DNA from: Pseudomonas benzenivorans
GTDB taxonomy: Bacteria > Pseudomonadota > Gammaproteobacteria > Pseudomonadales > Pseudomonadaceae
NCBI RefSeq assembly: GCF_033547155.1
Contig: NZ_CP137892.1
Span: forward strand, 2,852,001 to 2,916,000
DNA: 64,000 nucleotides
Reading direction: 5' to 3'
The translations under genes and the position numbers were made by a program. Below are positions 36,974 through 46,467 of this stretch, in pieces. How positions within the stretch are numbered: position 1 is the stretch's first letter; every line of letters starts with the position of its first letter. The notes beneath the pieces were generated by a model. It had not been told where the DNA came from. It was given only the letters and a program-made list of their open reading frames with translations, and did not search any database.

Positions 36974-37900
36974 TCAGACGCCCTTGTTCTTCAGCCGGTT
37001 GGCGTGCTGGCGATACAGCGAGACCGGGTCGGTCCAGCCGCGAATGCCGAACAGGTGATTGATCGCGTCGGCATGGTTGAGGTGGTAGCTGTCGCCCAGC
37101 ACCTGGCCCAGGTAGGTCGAGCAGACGCCGACCAGGCCGTCGTTCTTCTCGCCGCCGAAGGCCAGGCCGGTGGTGGCCAGCAGCGGATCGGTGGCATCGA
37201 AGATGTTGGTGAAGGCGGTGTTGCCGGTCCAGGAGAAGTAACGGATGTTGTGACCGCGCACGTTGTGCAGCTCGGTGGACTTAGCGCAGTAACTGGCGTT
37301 GTTCACGCCCCAGGGGTGACGGCTGTTGAGGGCCGCGGTGCCCGGCGTGGTCAGGGTCTCCAGGGAGGCCAGCGGGTCCTGGCTGTTGTTGCTGCCGGAC
37401 AGCAGGTTGATGAAGCCGCCCAGCGCCGCGGCGATGGCGGCGGCACCGCCCTCGATGGCGCTGTCCGCCGGCACCACCCCGCGCACCACATCGGCCACCT
37501 TCGAGCCTTTGTTGACGCCGTTGACCGAGGTCACCGAGGCCACCAGGTCGGGGCGCAGCGAAGCGGCCACCCGCGAAGTCGGCGAGCCCTGGCTGTGGCC
37601 GATCAGGTTGACCTTGCCGCCGTTGGCTGCGGCCCAGGGCTGGATCTGCCGGGCCAGCTCGGCACCGCGCTGCTCGCTGTCGTTGAACGCCGCGACGCTG
37701 GCGACATAGACCTTGGCGCCGTCGCGCTCGAGATTCCAGGGAATGGTATGGAAGTAGTTGACCAAGCCACCTAGGTTGCTAAAGCCGGAGATGCCGTGCA
37801 CCAGCACGATGGGGTACTTGGTCTGGGTGTAGCCGGCTTGGGCCTCGACGGCGCCAGCCAGGGCCAAAGCGGCCATAGCAGAAGTGAAAACGCGACGCAT
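36974..37900 (-). CDS. lipA: Secreted triacylglycerol lipase (family I)
   Basis: A 308-residue exported lipase with a signal peptide (MRRVFTSAMAALALAGAVEAQA). The catalytic triad is S103 in GHSQG, D254 in NDGLVG and H276 in LNHADA; C205 and C260 are placed to form the conserved disulfide. The oxyanion region is IVLVHGISGF. The motif after the nucleophile, usually GAPHKGSD in P. aeruginosa LipA, is NGVNKGSK here, so it is a divergent member. The ribosome binding site is AAGGAGG. The foldase gene follows directly. Needs the foldase and type II secretion to reach the medium. Confidence 0.92.
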   Translation of the reverse strand: MRRVFTSAMAALALAGAVEAQAGYTQTKYPIVLVHGISGFSNLGGLVNYFHTIPWNLERDGAKVYVASVAAFNDSEQRGAELARQIQPWAAANGGKVNLIGHSQGSPTSRVAASLRPDLVASVTSVNGVNKGSKVADVVRGVVPADSAIEGGAAAIAAALGGFINLLSGSNNSQDPLASLETLTTPGTAALNSRHPWGVNNASYCAKSTELHNVRGHNIRYFSWTGNTAFTNIFDATDPLLATTGLAFGGEKNDGLVGVCSTYLGQVLGDSYHLNHADAINHLFGIRGWTDPVSLYRQHANRLKNKGV

Positions 37901-37977
37901 GGGTGCCTCCTTATGGTTCTTGTGGGCACGCCGGGAAACTGCGTCCGGCGTCCCACGAGTCTAGGGAGGTCGAGCAG

Positions 37978-38009
37978 ACGGCCCCATCGCCCAGATGGGT
38001 GAGGGCCGT
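37978..38009. other. Hairpin between lipA and the small membrane peptide gene
   Basis: ACGGCCC and GGGCCGT pair, with an inner CCCAT/ATGGG stem, in the 121 bases between the lipA start and the end of the small gene at 38022. No T tract follows. It may end transcripts of the MFS operon or lie in the lipA leader. Confidence 0.45.
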
Positions 38010-38021
38010 GACCGCTCCGTC

Positions 38022-38147
38022 CTAGCAGATGCCCACGCCCAGCTGCAGCAGGTCGAGGCCGCCCTGCTGCCAGCCCCACCAGCTCAACGCCAGCAACGCG
38101 GCGCCGGCCAGGACCAGGCCGGCCCCCGCCCAGAGCCTGGCGCTCAC
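38022..38147 (-). CDS. Small single-helix membrane peptide, coupled to MFS transporter
   Basis: A 41-residue peptide starting at GTG, whose first codon overlaps the MFS stop as GTGA, so translation is probably coupled. The sequence MSARLWAGAGLVLAGAALLA continues to LSWWGWQQGG, one hydrophobic helix followed by tryptophans, and ends LLQLGVGIC. It has no known family that I can name. The position right after a transporter gene suggests a small accessory subunit or regulator of that transporter; this is inference. Confidence 0.55.
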   Translation of the reverse strand: MSARLWAGAGLVLAGAALLALSWWGWQQGGLDLLQLGVGIC

Positions 38148-39352
38148 GCCTCGGCTCCGGCGCCCTGCAGGCGCGCCACCGGCTGCTCGCGCACCGGCCA
38201 GTTCAACGCCGCGGCCATCAGGCTGAGGACGATCGCGATCTGCCACACCAGCATGTAGCTGCCGGTCTGGTCGTACAGGTAGCCGCCCAGCCAGCCGCCG
38301 AGAAAGGAACCGAGCTGGTGGAAGAGGAAGACGATGCCGCCGAGCATCGACAGATTGCGCACGCCGAACAGGGTCGCCACCGTGCCGTTGGTCAGGGGCA
38401 CAGTGGACAGCCACAGCAGGCCCATGGCGATGCCGAAGGCATAGGCGCTCCACTGCGTCAGCGGCGTCATGACGAAGGCGGCGATCACCACCGCCCGCGC
38501 CAGGTACAGGGCGCTGAGCAGACGCGGCTTGGCCATGCGCCCGCCGAGCCAGCCGGCCGCATAGGTGCCGAACACGTTGAACAGGCCGACCAGCGCCAAC
38601 ACCGTGGTGCCGACCACCGCCGGCAGGTGCTGGTCGACCAGGTAGGCCGGCAAATGCACGCCGATGAACACCACCTGGAAGCCGCAGACGAAGAAGCCCA
38701 GCGCCAGCAGCCAGAAGCCGGAGTGGCCGCCGGCCTCGCGCAGCGCCTCCAGCAGGGTCTGTTCGTTGCCCTGTTTGGGCAGCGGCCGGTCCTCGATCAT
38801 CGCCGCCAGCGGCACGATCAACGCCACCAGCAGGCCCAGGGCGAGCAGCGCCGCCGACCAGCCGAGCCAGCCGATCAGGCCCAGGGTGCCGGGCAGCATG
38901 GCGAACTGGCCGAAGGAGCCGGCGGCACTGGCGATGCCCATGGCCATGCTGCGCTTCTCCATCGGCACGGCACGGCCGATGGCGCCGAGGATCACCGAGA
39001 AGGAGGTGCCGGACAGGCCCAGGCCGATCAGCAGGCCGGCGCTCAGCGACAGCGACCAGGACGAGTCGGCCAAGCCCATCAGCACCAGGCCGACGGCATA
39101 GAGCACCCCGCCGACGACTATGGTGCGCTTGGCGCCCATGCGGTCGGCCAGCGCCCCGGTGAAGGGCTGGGCCAGGCCCCAGATCAGGTTCTGCAGGGCG
39201 ATGGCGAAGGCGAACACCTCGCGTCCCCAGCCGAACTCGGCGCTCATCGGCGGCAGGAACAGGCCGAAGCCATGGCGAATGCCCAGCGACAGGGCCAGGA
39301 TCAACGACCCGCCCAGCATGATCCACAAACTTGCCCGCCCCACCGACTTCAT
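38144..39352 (-). CDS. MFS transporter
   Basis: A 402-residue major facilitator with twelve hydrophobic helices. The loop 2-3 motif GALADRMGAKR lies near residue 65, with the matching GWLGGRMAKPR near the sixth-seventh helix link. The early HGFGLFLPPMSAEFGWGRE stretch resembles the oxalate/formate and monocarboxylate group of MFS proteins, but the substrate is unknown. A small peptide gene overlaps its stop codon. Confidence 0.88.
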   Translation of the reverse strand: MKSVGRASLWIMLGGSLILALSLGIRHGFGLFLPPMSAEFGWGREVFAFAIALQNLIWGLAQPFTGALADRMGAKRTIVVGGVLYAVGLVLMGLADSSWSLSLSAGLLIGLGLSGTSFSVILGAIGRAVPMEKRSMAMGIASAAGSFGQFAMLPGTLGLIGWLGWSAALLALGLLVALIVPLAAMIEDRPLPKQGNEQTLLEALREAGGHSGFWLLALGFFVCGFQVVFIGVHLPAYLVDQHLPAVVGTTVLALVGLFNVFGTYAAGWLGGRMAKPRLLSALYLARAVVIAAFVMTPLTQWSAYAFGIAMGLLWLSTVPLTNGTVATLFGVRNLSMLGGIVFLFHQLGSFLGGWLGGYLYDQTGSYMLVWQIAIVLSLMAAALNWPVREQPVARLQGAGAEA

Positions 39353-39671
39353 CGCTCACCCCTGAAAAGCCCTTGCCGCCGAGCGGCAAAACGCAAGCTT
39401 GAGCCTCGCAGGCGGATAAGGCAATCCGCCCCTCACTCCCCCTTGTCACGCCAGGCATTGCCTGGGACCGATCGATGCCACAGCCGGCGCGCGGGCAGTG
39501 GCAATGGACGAGGCCGGCTGAGGGTCATCAATGATGACTTGGAACGGCCAGCCACCACTGACTCCCTCCAAGGGCTGCCCCTGAAGCGCAGACTCCACAT
39601 GATTGCGCAACACCGGAGTTTCCGCTGTTAAGCTTGCGGCCCCATCAAAGTGCTCCCCAGGGATTGGACGC
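39353..39671. other. 319-base gap with no recognised gene
   Basis: The space separates the divergent MFS and nucleotidyltransferase genes. It must contain both promoters. It is mixed in base composition, and I could not assign specific sites or see strong repeats. Confidence 0.4.
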
Positions 39672-40232
39672 ATGACGTCATTGAGCAACCAGCGCGTAGT
39701 AGCGCTGGCCATGGAAGACCCCATCAATGCGGCGCTGCTCGAACTGATGGCCCAACTCGACCTTCCAGCCTGCATGTTGACCGCGGGCTGCCTGTTCCAG
39801 GCCGTCTGGAACCATCGATCCGGCCTCCCGGCCGGATGGGGCGTGAAGGATTACGACGTCATCTATTTCGACGATGACCTTTCCTGGGAAGCCGAAGATC
39901 GGGTGATCCAACGCGTGCGCCAGGCCTGCCGCGGCCTAGAAGCAAACGTCGAAGTCAGGAACCAGGCCCGTGTTCATCTCTGGTACGAAGGTAAGTTCGG
40001 CGTAGGTTATCCGCGCCTGCAAGCGGTTACCGAGGGGATAGACCGCTACCTCATCATCGCGACGTGCCTGGGGCTGGATGTCCGCAGTGGCGAGCTATAC
40101 AGCACTCATGGACTGGACGATCTACAGAGTGGGGTTCTGCGGATCAACCCATTGAACCACCAACCCGAATTGTTCCTGCGCAAGGTGGAAAGTTATCGAG
40201 AGCGTTGGCCGTGGTTGACGGTGGCTAGCTAG
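39672..40232 (+). CDS. Nucleotidyltransferase-family protein
   Basis: A 186-residue protein of the bacterial nucleotidyltransferase family once called DUF925. The acidic nucleotidyltransferase-like part is KDYDVIYFDDDLSWEAED near residue 60, following the CLFQAVWN stretch. The C-terminal end (FLRKVESYRERWPWL) is also typical. The transferred group and target are unknown. ATG 39672 is chosen because it starts the conserved region and has AGGGGA before it. Its base composition is lower in GC than its neighbours, so it could be a later arrival. Confidence 0.75.
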   Translation: MTSLSNQRVVALAMEDPINAALLELMAQLDLPACMLTAGCLFQAVWNHRSGLPAGWGVKDYDVIYFDDDLSWEAEDRVIQRVRQACRGLEANVEVRNQARVHLWYEGKFGVGYPRLQAVTEGIDRYLIIATCLGLDVRSGELYSTHGLDDLQSGVLRINPLNHQPELFLRKVESYRERWPWLTVAS

Positions 40233-40262
40233 CCTGAATAACCGCATGGCCCCCGCCCCCCG

Positions 40263-40988
40263 TCACAGCGCCAGCACCACCAGCACTGCGCATTCCACCA
40301 GCTCCAGCAGGGCCCCTGTCGTATCGCCGGTGGTACCGCCGAGGCGCAGCAGCAGCTGCCGGCGTAGCCAGAGAAACAGCAACCCGGCCACCAGCAGGGC
40401 CAGCAGGCCCATGGCGCCGAACAGGGCGATGGCGACGGCATGGGCGGCCAGCAACCAAGGCAGCTGACGCCGCGGCAGGTGGTCGACCAGGGCCTGGCCC
40501 AGGCCGCCGGGGCGTACGTAGGGGGTGCAGAGCAGCAGCAGCGGCGGCAGCGCCCGCGCCAGCCAGGGCACCAGCAGCAGCGCCAGGGCCCGGTCGGCCT
40601 CGAGCAGGGCCACCAGGGCAGCGAACTTGAGCAGCAGCAGCAGCCCCACCACCACCACCGCCATGGGACCGCTGCGCGGGTCCTTCATGATCGCCAGGGT
40701 GCGTTCGCGGTCGCCCATCCCGCCGACCCAGGCGTCGGCGCTGTCGGCCAGGCCATCCAGGTGCAGGCCGCCACTGAGGCCGACCCAGAGCGTCAGCAGC
40801 AACGCCGCCTGCAACAGCGACGGTACATCCGCGAGCAGCCGCTGGGCGGCCAGCAGCAACAGGCCGATAAGCAAGCCCACCACCGGATACCAGAGCAGCG
40901 AGCGGCCCAGCTGCGCAGGTGTCGGCATGCCGGTCAGGCGCACCGGAATGCGGGTGAGAAACTGCAGGGCGATCAGCAGCGCGGTCAC
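40263..40988 (-). CDS. cobS: Adenosylcobinamide-GDP ribazoletransferase
   Basis: The last enzyme of nucleotide-loop assembly: it joins adenosylcobinamide-GDP to alpha-ribazole (phosphate) at the inner membrane (named CobV in Pseudomonas). The 241-residue protein has about six helices and the family acidic motif LHLDGLADSADAWVGG near residue 76. The GTG start overlaps the phosphatase stop as GTGA. It is the last gene of the cobalamin operon here. Confidence 0.93.
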   Translation of the reverse strand: MTALLIALQFLTRIPVRLTGMPTPAQLGRSLLWYPVVGLLIGLLLLAAQRLLADVPSLLQAALLLTLWVGLSGGLHLDGLADSADAWVGGMGDRERTLAIMKDPRSGPMAVVVVGLLLLLKFAALVALLEADRALALLLVPWLARALPPLLLLCTPYVRPGGLGQALVDHLPRRQLPWLLAAHAVAIALFGAMGLLALLVAGLLFLWLRRQLLLRLGGTTGDTTGALLELVECAVLVVLAL

Positions 40989-41560
40989 GCCAGCTCCCTC
41001 AGTCGACCGTGAGCGTCCAATTGCAGGCGCACGCGCTGGCCGTGGGCCACCTCGACCTGCAGCAGGTCCGCCGGCGCCAGGCCGCGGGCCCGCGCCAGCA
41101 GCAGGCGCATCACCCCGCCATGGCTGACCAACAGCAGGCGCTCGCCGGCATGGCGCTGCTGCAGGCGGCGCAGCGCGCCCAGCACCCGCGCCTCGAAGTC
41201 CGCCATGGCCTCGCCGCCGGGGGGCGGGCAGGCGTAGGGGTCGGTCCAGAAGCGCCCCAGGGCCTCGGCATCGGTGGCCATCAGCTCGGCGGCACTGCGC
41301 CCTTCCCAGGCGCCGAAGTGCAGCTCCTGCAGATCCGGCTCCAGGCTCAGCGGCAGATCGCGCTGCGCCGCCAGCTCCTCGGCGAAGCGGGCGCAGCGCT
41401 GCAACGGCGAGCTGATCAGGCGGTCCCAGGGGCCGGCGCCCTGCACCGCCCCACGCAGCTGGGCCCAGCCGGCATCCGTCAGGGCGTCGTCGATACGCCC
41501 GCGCAGGCCGCCACCCCGCTCGGTCTCGCCATGACGCAGCAATTCCAGGTGGACCGTCAC
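40985..41560 (-). CDS. cobC: Alpha-ribazole phosphatase-like histidine phosphatase
   Basis: A 191-residue histidine phosphatase of the phosphoglycerate-mutase fold, placed to remove phosphate from alpha-ribazole 5'-phosphate or cobalamin 5'-phosphate. The catalytic motif is [11 protein letters not shown] at the N-terminus, and the second histidine lies in [14 protein letters not shown]. The start is GTG at 41560, overlapping the cobT stop as GTGA. Function is supported by context between cobT and cobS. Confidence 0.9.
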   Translation of the reverse strand: MTVHLELLRHGETERGGGLRGRIDDALTDAGWAQLRGAVQGAGPWDRLISSPLQRCARFAEELAAQRDLPLSLEPDLQELHFGAWEGRSAAELMATDAEALGRFWTDPYACPPPGGEAMADFEARVLGALRRLQQRHAGERLLLVSHGGVMRLLLARARGLAPADLLQVEVAHGQRVRLQLDAHGRLRELA

Positions 41561-42609
41561 GGCGCGCGCTCCGCCACCGCCGCCTCGGCGAAGGTGGCCA
41601 TCTCGCTGTGCAGCTGGCAGGCCAGGCGCAGCAGGGGCACGGCCAGGGCCGCGCCGCTGCCCTCGCCCAGGCGCAGGCCCAGGTGCAGCAGCGGCTCGGC
41701 CTCGAGGGCCTGCAGCACGCGCCTATGCCCCGGCTCGGCGCCCTGGTGGGCGAACAGCAGCCAGGGGCGGCAGTCGGGGTTGAGGCGCACCGCCGCCAGG
41801 GCGGCGACGCTGCAGATAAAGCCGTCGACCAGGGCCGGCACGCCCTGCCGGGCGCAGGCCAGGTAGGCGCCGACCAGGGCGAGGATCTCGAAGCCGCCGA
41901 GGCGTTGCAGGGCATCGAAGGGCTCGACGATGGCCGGCCGGTGCAGGGCCAGGGCCGCCTCGATCACCGCCGCCTTGTGGGCCACCCCGGCGCCGTCCAG
42001 GCCGGTGCCTGGGCCGACCAGCGCGGCCGCCGGACAGTCCAGCTGCCAGCAGGCCAGGGCCGTGGCCGCGGTGGTGTTGCCGATGCCCATCTCGCCGCCG
42101 ATAAACAGCTCGGCGCCATCTTGTTGCGCGCGCAGCAGGGCGTCGCGACCGGCCTGCAGGGCCAGGCGGGCCTGCTCGGCGCTCATCGCCGGGCCCCGGG
42201 CGAGATTCGCCGTGCCGGCGCCCAGGCGCAGGTGGCGCACGCCGGGCAGTTGCAGCGGCTGGGCGGTGCCCAGGTCGACCACCTCCAGCGCCGCGCCCAG
42301 CTGGCGGGCCAGCACGCTGATGGCCGCACCGCCGGCGACGAAGTTGCCCAGCATCTGCCCGGTGACGGCCTGGGGAAAAGCCGACACCCCCTCGGCGACC
42401 ACGCCATGGTCGCCGGCGAAGATGCCGATCGCCACCCGTTCGACGCTGGGCCGCTGGCGCCCCTGCAGCGCCGCCAGCTGCACCGCCAGACGCTCCAGCT
42501 GACCGAGGGAGCCGGCCGGCTTGGTCAGTTGCAGCTGGCGCGCCTCGGCCTGGGCGCGCGCCGCCTCATCCGGCGCTCGGCAGGCCTGCTGCCACCAAGC
42601 CTGGGTCAT
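41557..42609 (-). CDS. cobT: Nicotinate-nucleotide-dimethylbenzimidazole phosphoribosyltransferase
   Basis: CobT makes alpha-ribazole phosphate from dimethylbenzimidazole (the BluB product) and nicotinate mononucleotide. The 350-residue length fits the family. Landmarks are [20 protein letters not shown], the [14 protein letters not shown] segment, and the catalytic glutamate in [13 protein letters not shown]. The ATG overlaps the cobU stop (ATGA). Confidence 0.94.
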   Translation of the reverse strand: MTQAWWQQACRAPDEAARAQAEARQLQLTKPAGSLGQLERLAVQLAALQGRQRPSVERVAIGIFAGDHGVVAEGVSAFPQAVTGQMLGNFVAGGAAISVLARQLGAALEVVDLGTAQPLQLPGVRHLRLGAGTANLARGPAMSAEQARLALQAGRDALLRAQQDGAELFIGGEMGIGNTTAATALACWQLDCPAAALVGPGTGLDGAGVAHKAAVIEAALALHRPAIVEPFDALQRLGGFEILALVGAYLACARQGVPALVDGFICSVAALAAVRLNPDCRPWLLFAHQGAEPGHRRVLQALEAEPLLHLGLRLGEGSGAALAVPLLRLACQLHSEMATFAEAAVAERAP

Positions 42610-43127
42610 AGTGGCTCCCCCTTCAGCACCATCGGCAGTCCCGCCACGGTGAACAGCACCCGCTGGCAGCGCTCGGCCAGGGCCTGGTGCAGCCAGCCGG
42701 CGGCGTCCACGTAACGGCGGGTCAGCTCGCCCAGCGGCACTATGCCCAGGCCGGTCTCGTTGCTGACCAGAATGATCCGACCCGGCAGCTCGGCCAGGCA
42801 CTCGAGCAGGGCCTCGCGCTCGGCCTCCAGGCGTGCCTCATCGTCCAGCATCAGCAGGTTGCTCAACCACAGGGTCAGGCAGTCGACCAGCAGGCAGCGC
42901 CCCTCGCCGGCCTGCTCGCGCAGCACCCGGGCCAGTTGCAGCGGCTCCTCCACCAGGGCCCAGTGCGCCGGACGCCGGGCCCGATGCTGCTGGACCCGTG
43001 CGTCCATCTCGCCGTCCAGCGCCTGGCTGGTGGCGATGTAGGTCACCGCCAGGCCGGACTCGGCCGCCAGGCGCTCGGCCAGGCGGCTCTTGCCGGAACG
43101 GGCGCCGCCGAGGATCAGTTCATGCAT
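42606..43127 (-). CDS. cobU: Adenosylcobinamide kinase / adenosylcobinamide-phosphate guanylyltransferase
   Basis: A 173-residue bifunctional enzyme (CobP in Pseudomonas naming) that phosphorylates adenosylcobinamide and adds GMP. Walker [14 protein letters not shown] is at residues 7-19, and the histidine that is guanylylated lies in [12 protein letters not shown]. It overlaps the end of cobQ by 8 bases and the start of cobT by 4. Confidence 0.93.
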   Translation of the reverse strand: MHELILGGARSGKSRLAERLAAESGLAVTYIATSQALDGEMDARVQQHRARRPAHWALVEEPLQLARVLREQAGEGRCLLVDCLTLWLSNLLMLDDEARLEAEREALLECLAELPGRIILVSNETGLGIVPLGELTRRYVDAAGWLHQALAERCQRVLFTVAGLPMVLKGEPL

Positions 43128-44577
43128 GGCCTACTCCACATAGTTCACGCAGCCTTTGGGTATCCAGATGGGCCTCGACCAGATCGGCCAGGCGTTCGAT
43201 GTCGCGTTCGCGCAGGGCCTGGTAATCCACCGTCCGTACCTCGCGCAGGCCGGCCCAGCGCAGCACCGCGCTGCAGGCCGGGCCCGACTCGAACAGGCCG
43301 TGCAGGTAGGTGCCGAGCACCCGGCCGTCGGCGCTGAGGGCGCCGTCGCTGCGGCCGTCGTCCAGGTGCACGGCGCCGTTCAGGCCGGCCCCCGTGCTGA
43401 CTCCGGCATGGATCTCGTAGCCGGACACCGGCGCGTCTTCCAGGCACAGTCGGCCGCGGACGTTGCGCAGCTGCTTCTCGGGCTCCAGTACGGTGGCGAA
43501 CTCCAGCAGGCCCAGGCCCTGGCTGCTGCCGGGTGCGCCTTCCAGACCATGGGGGTCGTCGATACGCGTGCCAAGCATCTGCAGGCCGCCGCAGATGCCG
43601 AGCAGCTTGCCGCCGTAGCGCAGGTGCCTGTGGATGGCCGCCTCCCAGCCCTGCTCACGGAGGAAGGCCAGGTCGGCGCGCACGCTCTTGGAGCCGGGCA
43701 GGATGATCAGGTCGGCCGGCGGAATCGCCTGGCCGGGACCGACGAAGCTCAGCTCGACCTGCGGGTGCAGGCGTAGCGGGTCGAAGTCGGTGTGGTTGCT
43801 GATGCGCGGCAGCACCGGCACCGCCACCTTGAGCAGCTCGCCGGTCTTGGTCGCCTGGCGCTGATCGATGGCGTCCTCGGCTTCCAGGTGAAAATCCATC
43901 AGGTAGGGCAGCACACCGAGCACCGGCTTGCCGGTGCGTTGCTCCAACCAGTCCAGACCGGGCTGCAACAGGGCGATGTCGCCGCGAAAGCGGTTGATCA
44001 CGAAACCCTGGATGCGCGCCTGCTCGCTCTCGGAGAGCAAGGCGAGGGTACCGACCAGGTGGGCGAACACCCCGCCCTTGTCGATGTCGGCGATGAGGAT
44101 CACCGGGCAGTCCACCGCCTCGGCGAAGCCCATATTGGCGATATCGCCGGCGCGCAGGTTGATCTCCGCCGGCGAACCGGCGCCCTCGACCATCACCACC
44201 GGGTAGGCGGCGGACAGGCGCTGGTGCGACTGCAGCACCGCGTCCATGGCCACACGCTTGTAGTCGTGGTAGGCGGCGGCATCCATGCTGTCGATGGCGC
44301 GGCCGTGGATGATCACCTGGGCGCCTATGTCGCTGTTGGGCTTGAGCAGCACCGGGTTCATGTCGGTGTGCGGCGCCAGGCCGGCGGCCTGGGCCTGCAC
44401 CGCCTGGGCGCGGCCGATCTCGCCGCCGTCTTCAGTCACGGCGGAATTGAGCGCCATATTCTGCGGCTTGAACGGCGCCACCGCCACGCCCTGGCGCCTG
44501 AGCCAGCGGCACAGCGCGGTCACCAGGGTGCTCTTGCCGGCATCGGAGGTGGTGCCCTGGACCATCAATGTCGTCAT
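43120..44577 (-). CDS. cobQ: Cobyric acid synthase
   Basis: CobQ amidates four side chains of adenosylcobyrinic acid a,c-diamide, using glutamine and ATP. The N-terminal dethiobiotin-synthetase-like domain has [18 protein letters not shown] and [13 protein letters not shown]. The C-terminal glutaminase domain has the cysteine in [12 protein letters not shown] and the histidine in [11 protein letters not shown]. Length, 485 residues, is typical. It overlaps cobD by four bases and cobU by eight. Confidence 0.95.
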   Translation of the reverse strand: MTTLMVQGTTSDAGKSTLVTALCRWLRRQGVAVAPFKPQNMALNSAVTEDGGEIGRAQAVQAQAAGLAPHTDMNPVLLKPNSDIGAQVIIHGRAIDSMDAAAYHDYKRVAMDAVLQSHQRLSAAYPVVMVEGAGSPAEINLRAGDIANMGFAEAVDCPVILIADIDKGGVFAHLVGTLALLSESEQARIQGFVINRFRGDIALLQPGLDWLEQRTGKPVLGVLPYLMDFHLEAEDAIDQRQATKTGELLKVAVPVLPRISNHTDFDPLRLHPQVELSFVGPGQAIPPADLIILPGSKSVRADLAFLREQGWEAAIHRHLRYGGKLLGICGGLQMLGTRIDDPHGLEGAPGSSQGLGLLEFATVLEPEKQLRNVRGRLCLEDAPVSGYEIHAGVSTGAGLNGAVHLDDGRSDGALSADGRVLGTYLHGLFESGPACSAVLRWAGLREVRTVDYQALRERDIERLADLVEAHLDTQRLRELCGVGHA

Positions 44578-45566
44578 GCCGAATGCTCCTCGAATGCCTG
44601 TAGCGCCCGCTCCAGCCGGCCCCAGCCCGCCTCGTCCGGCGGCAGGCCGAAGCGCAGGCTCAGGGGCTGCTGGAACAGGCGGGTGAGGATGCCGCGGGCG
44701 GCGAGAAACTCATGCAGCGCTGGCGCCCGCGGGTCGGCGCACCACTGGAACAGCGCGCAGCCACCGCTGGGCGGCCAGCCCCGGGCGCTCAGCAGCTCGG
44801 CCAGGCGCCGGCCATCGGCACGCAGGCGCCGGCGCTGTTCACGCTGGCCGAGCGGGTCCTGCAGCAGCACCCTGGCCAGGGCGCGCGCCGGGCCGTTGAC
44901 CGCCCAGGGCCCGAGCAGTTCGGCCAGGCGTTCGAGCAGCGCCGGTGCGGCCAGGACGAAGCCCAGGCGGATGCCGGCCAGGCCGAAGAACTTGCCGAAC
45001 GAGCGCAGCACGATCAGCCCGGGCCGGTCGCAGTGGGCCGCCAGGCTGTGCTGCGGCGTGCAGTCGATAAAGGCCTCGTCCACCAGCAGCCAGCCGCCGC
45101 GCGCGGCCAGGCGTCCGTGCCAGGCCAGCAACTGCTCGGGGGCGAAACGCCGTCCAGTGGGATTGTTCGGGTTGACCAGCAGCAGCACGTCGAGCGCTTC
45201 GAGCTGCCGGTCGATGGCGTCGCCGTCCAGTTGCAGCGACTCGTGGCCCTCGCGCTCCCAGGCCGCGGCATGTTCGGCGTAGGCCGGCGCGAGCAGGCCG
45301 ACCCGCGAGCGCTCGCGCAGCCGCGGCAGGGCCTGGATCGCCGCCTGGGACCCGGCCACCGGCAGCAGGCTGACGGCATCGTAATAATCGCGGGCGGCCG
45401 CCTCCAGGCCGTCGTCCGCCTCGGGCAGGCGGGTCCAGGCGCTCGCGGGAACAGGCGGCAAGGTCCAGCCATAGGGAGCGATGCCGGTGGACAGGTCCAG
45501 CCAGTCGCCCAGGGGGATGCCCTGGCGCTGCGCCGCCGCGCGCAGCCGGCCGCCGTGCTCAAGCAA
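44574..45566 (-). CDS. cobD: Threonine-phosphate decarboxylase (aminotransferase class I/II)
   Basis: A 330-residue PLP enzyme (CobC in Pseudomonas naming) that makes aminopropanol phosphate, the linker between the corrin ring and the nucleotide loop. The PLP lysine is in [17 protein letters not shown], and the asparagine-proline motif [13 protein letters not shown] and the aspartate in LLVDEAF are in place. It overlaps cbiB by eight bases. Substrate assignment rests on context and family. Confidence 0.92.
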   Translation of the reverse strand: MLEHGGRLRAAAQRQGIPLGDWLDLSTGIAPYGWTLPPVPASAWTRLPEADDGLEAAARDYYDAVSLLPVAGSQAAIQALPRLRERSRVGLLAPAYAEHAAAWEREGHESLQLDGDAIDRQLEALDVLLLVNPNNPTGRRFAPEQLLAWHGRLAARGGWLLVDEAFIDCTPQHSLAAHCDRPGLIVLRSFGKFFGLAGIRLGFVLAAPALLERLAELLGPWAVNGPARALARVLLQDPLGQREQRRRLRADGRRLAELLSARGWPPSGGCALFQWCADPRAPALHEFLAARGILTRLFQQPLSLRFGLPPDEAGWGRLERALQAFEEHSA

Positions 45567-46467
45567 GAAGCACCTCCAGCACCAGCAGCAGCGCCAGCCA
45601 CAAGGCCACGCCGCCGTACACCAGGTTCAGCGCCCGCTCGATATCCCGCGCCCGCGGCTCGGCGCCCTCGCCCAGTGGCGGGCGCCACTCCTCGCGGCCG
45701 TGGTAGATGGCCGCGCCGCCCAGGCGCACGCCCAGGGCACCGGCGCCGGCGGCCATCACCGGGCCGGCGTTGGGGCTGTCCCACTCTGGCGCCTGACGCT
45801 GCCAGCAGCGCAGGGCCAGGGCGGTGCGGCCGAGCAGCGCGTAGCTCAGGGCCACCAGGCGCGCCGGCAGGTAGTTGAGGGCGTCGTCGATCTTCGCCGC
45901 GGCCCAGCCGAAGCGCTCGAAGCGCGCATTGCGATAGCCCCACATGGCGTCCAGGGTGTTGCTCAGGCGATAGAGCACCACCCCCGGCGCGCCAGCGACG
46001 AGGAACCAGAACAGCGCGGCGAACACCGCATCCGAGCCGTTCTCCAGCACCGACTCGGTGCCGGCGCGCGCCACCCCGGCGGCGTCCAGTTCGCTGGTGT
46101 GGCGGCTGACCAGATAGCCGACCCACGCGCGTGCCAGCGGCAGGTCCCCCAGGCGCAGGGCCTGGGCCACCGGCAGGGCATGCTCGCCGAGACTCTTGAG
46201 GCCCAGGGCGGCATACAGGGCGAGCACCTCCACCGCCCAACCGAGGCCCGGCAGCTGGGCCAGCAGCGCGGCCAGCAGGGTCAGGGGCAACACCGCCAGG
46301 CACCAGGCCGTGACCCCGTGGCTGCGCCAGCCGCGCCCGGCCGAATTGAAGCGCCGTTCGAGGCGTTCGGCCAGGCGGCCGAAGGCCACCAGCGGATGCC
46401 AACCCCTGGGCTCGCCGAATACGGCGTCCAGCGCCACCCCGGCGACCGCGCCGAACACCAGGCTCAT
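45559..46467 (-). CDS. cbiB: Adenosylcobinamide-phosphate synthase
   Basis: A 302-residue inner-membrane enzyme (CobD in Pseudomonas naming) that attaches the aminopropanol (phosphate) arm to cobyric acid. It has several hydrophobic helices and the conserved stretch [19 protein letters not shown], then [16 protein letters not shown]. The ATG at 46467 overlaps the preceding BtuF-like stop as ATGA. Confidence 0.93.
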   Translation of the reverse strand: MSLVFGAVAGVALDAVFGEPRGWHPLVAFGRLAERLERRFNSAGRGWRSHGVTAWCLAVLPLTLLAALLAQLPGLGWAVEVLALYAALGLKSLGEHALPVAQALRLGDLPLARAWVGYLVSRHTSELDAAGVARAGTESVLENGSDAVFAALFWFLVAGAPGVVLYRLSNTLDAMWGYRNARFERFGWAAAKIDDALNYLPARLVALSYALLGRTALALRCWQRQAPEWDSPNAGPVMAAGAGALGVRLGGAAIYHGREEWRPPLGEGAEPRARDIERALNLVYGGVALWLALLLVLEVLLA

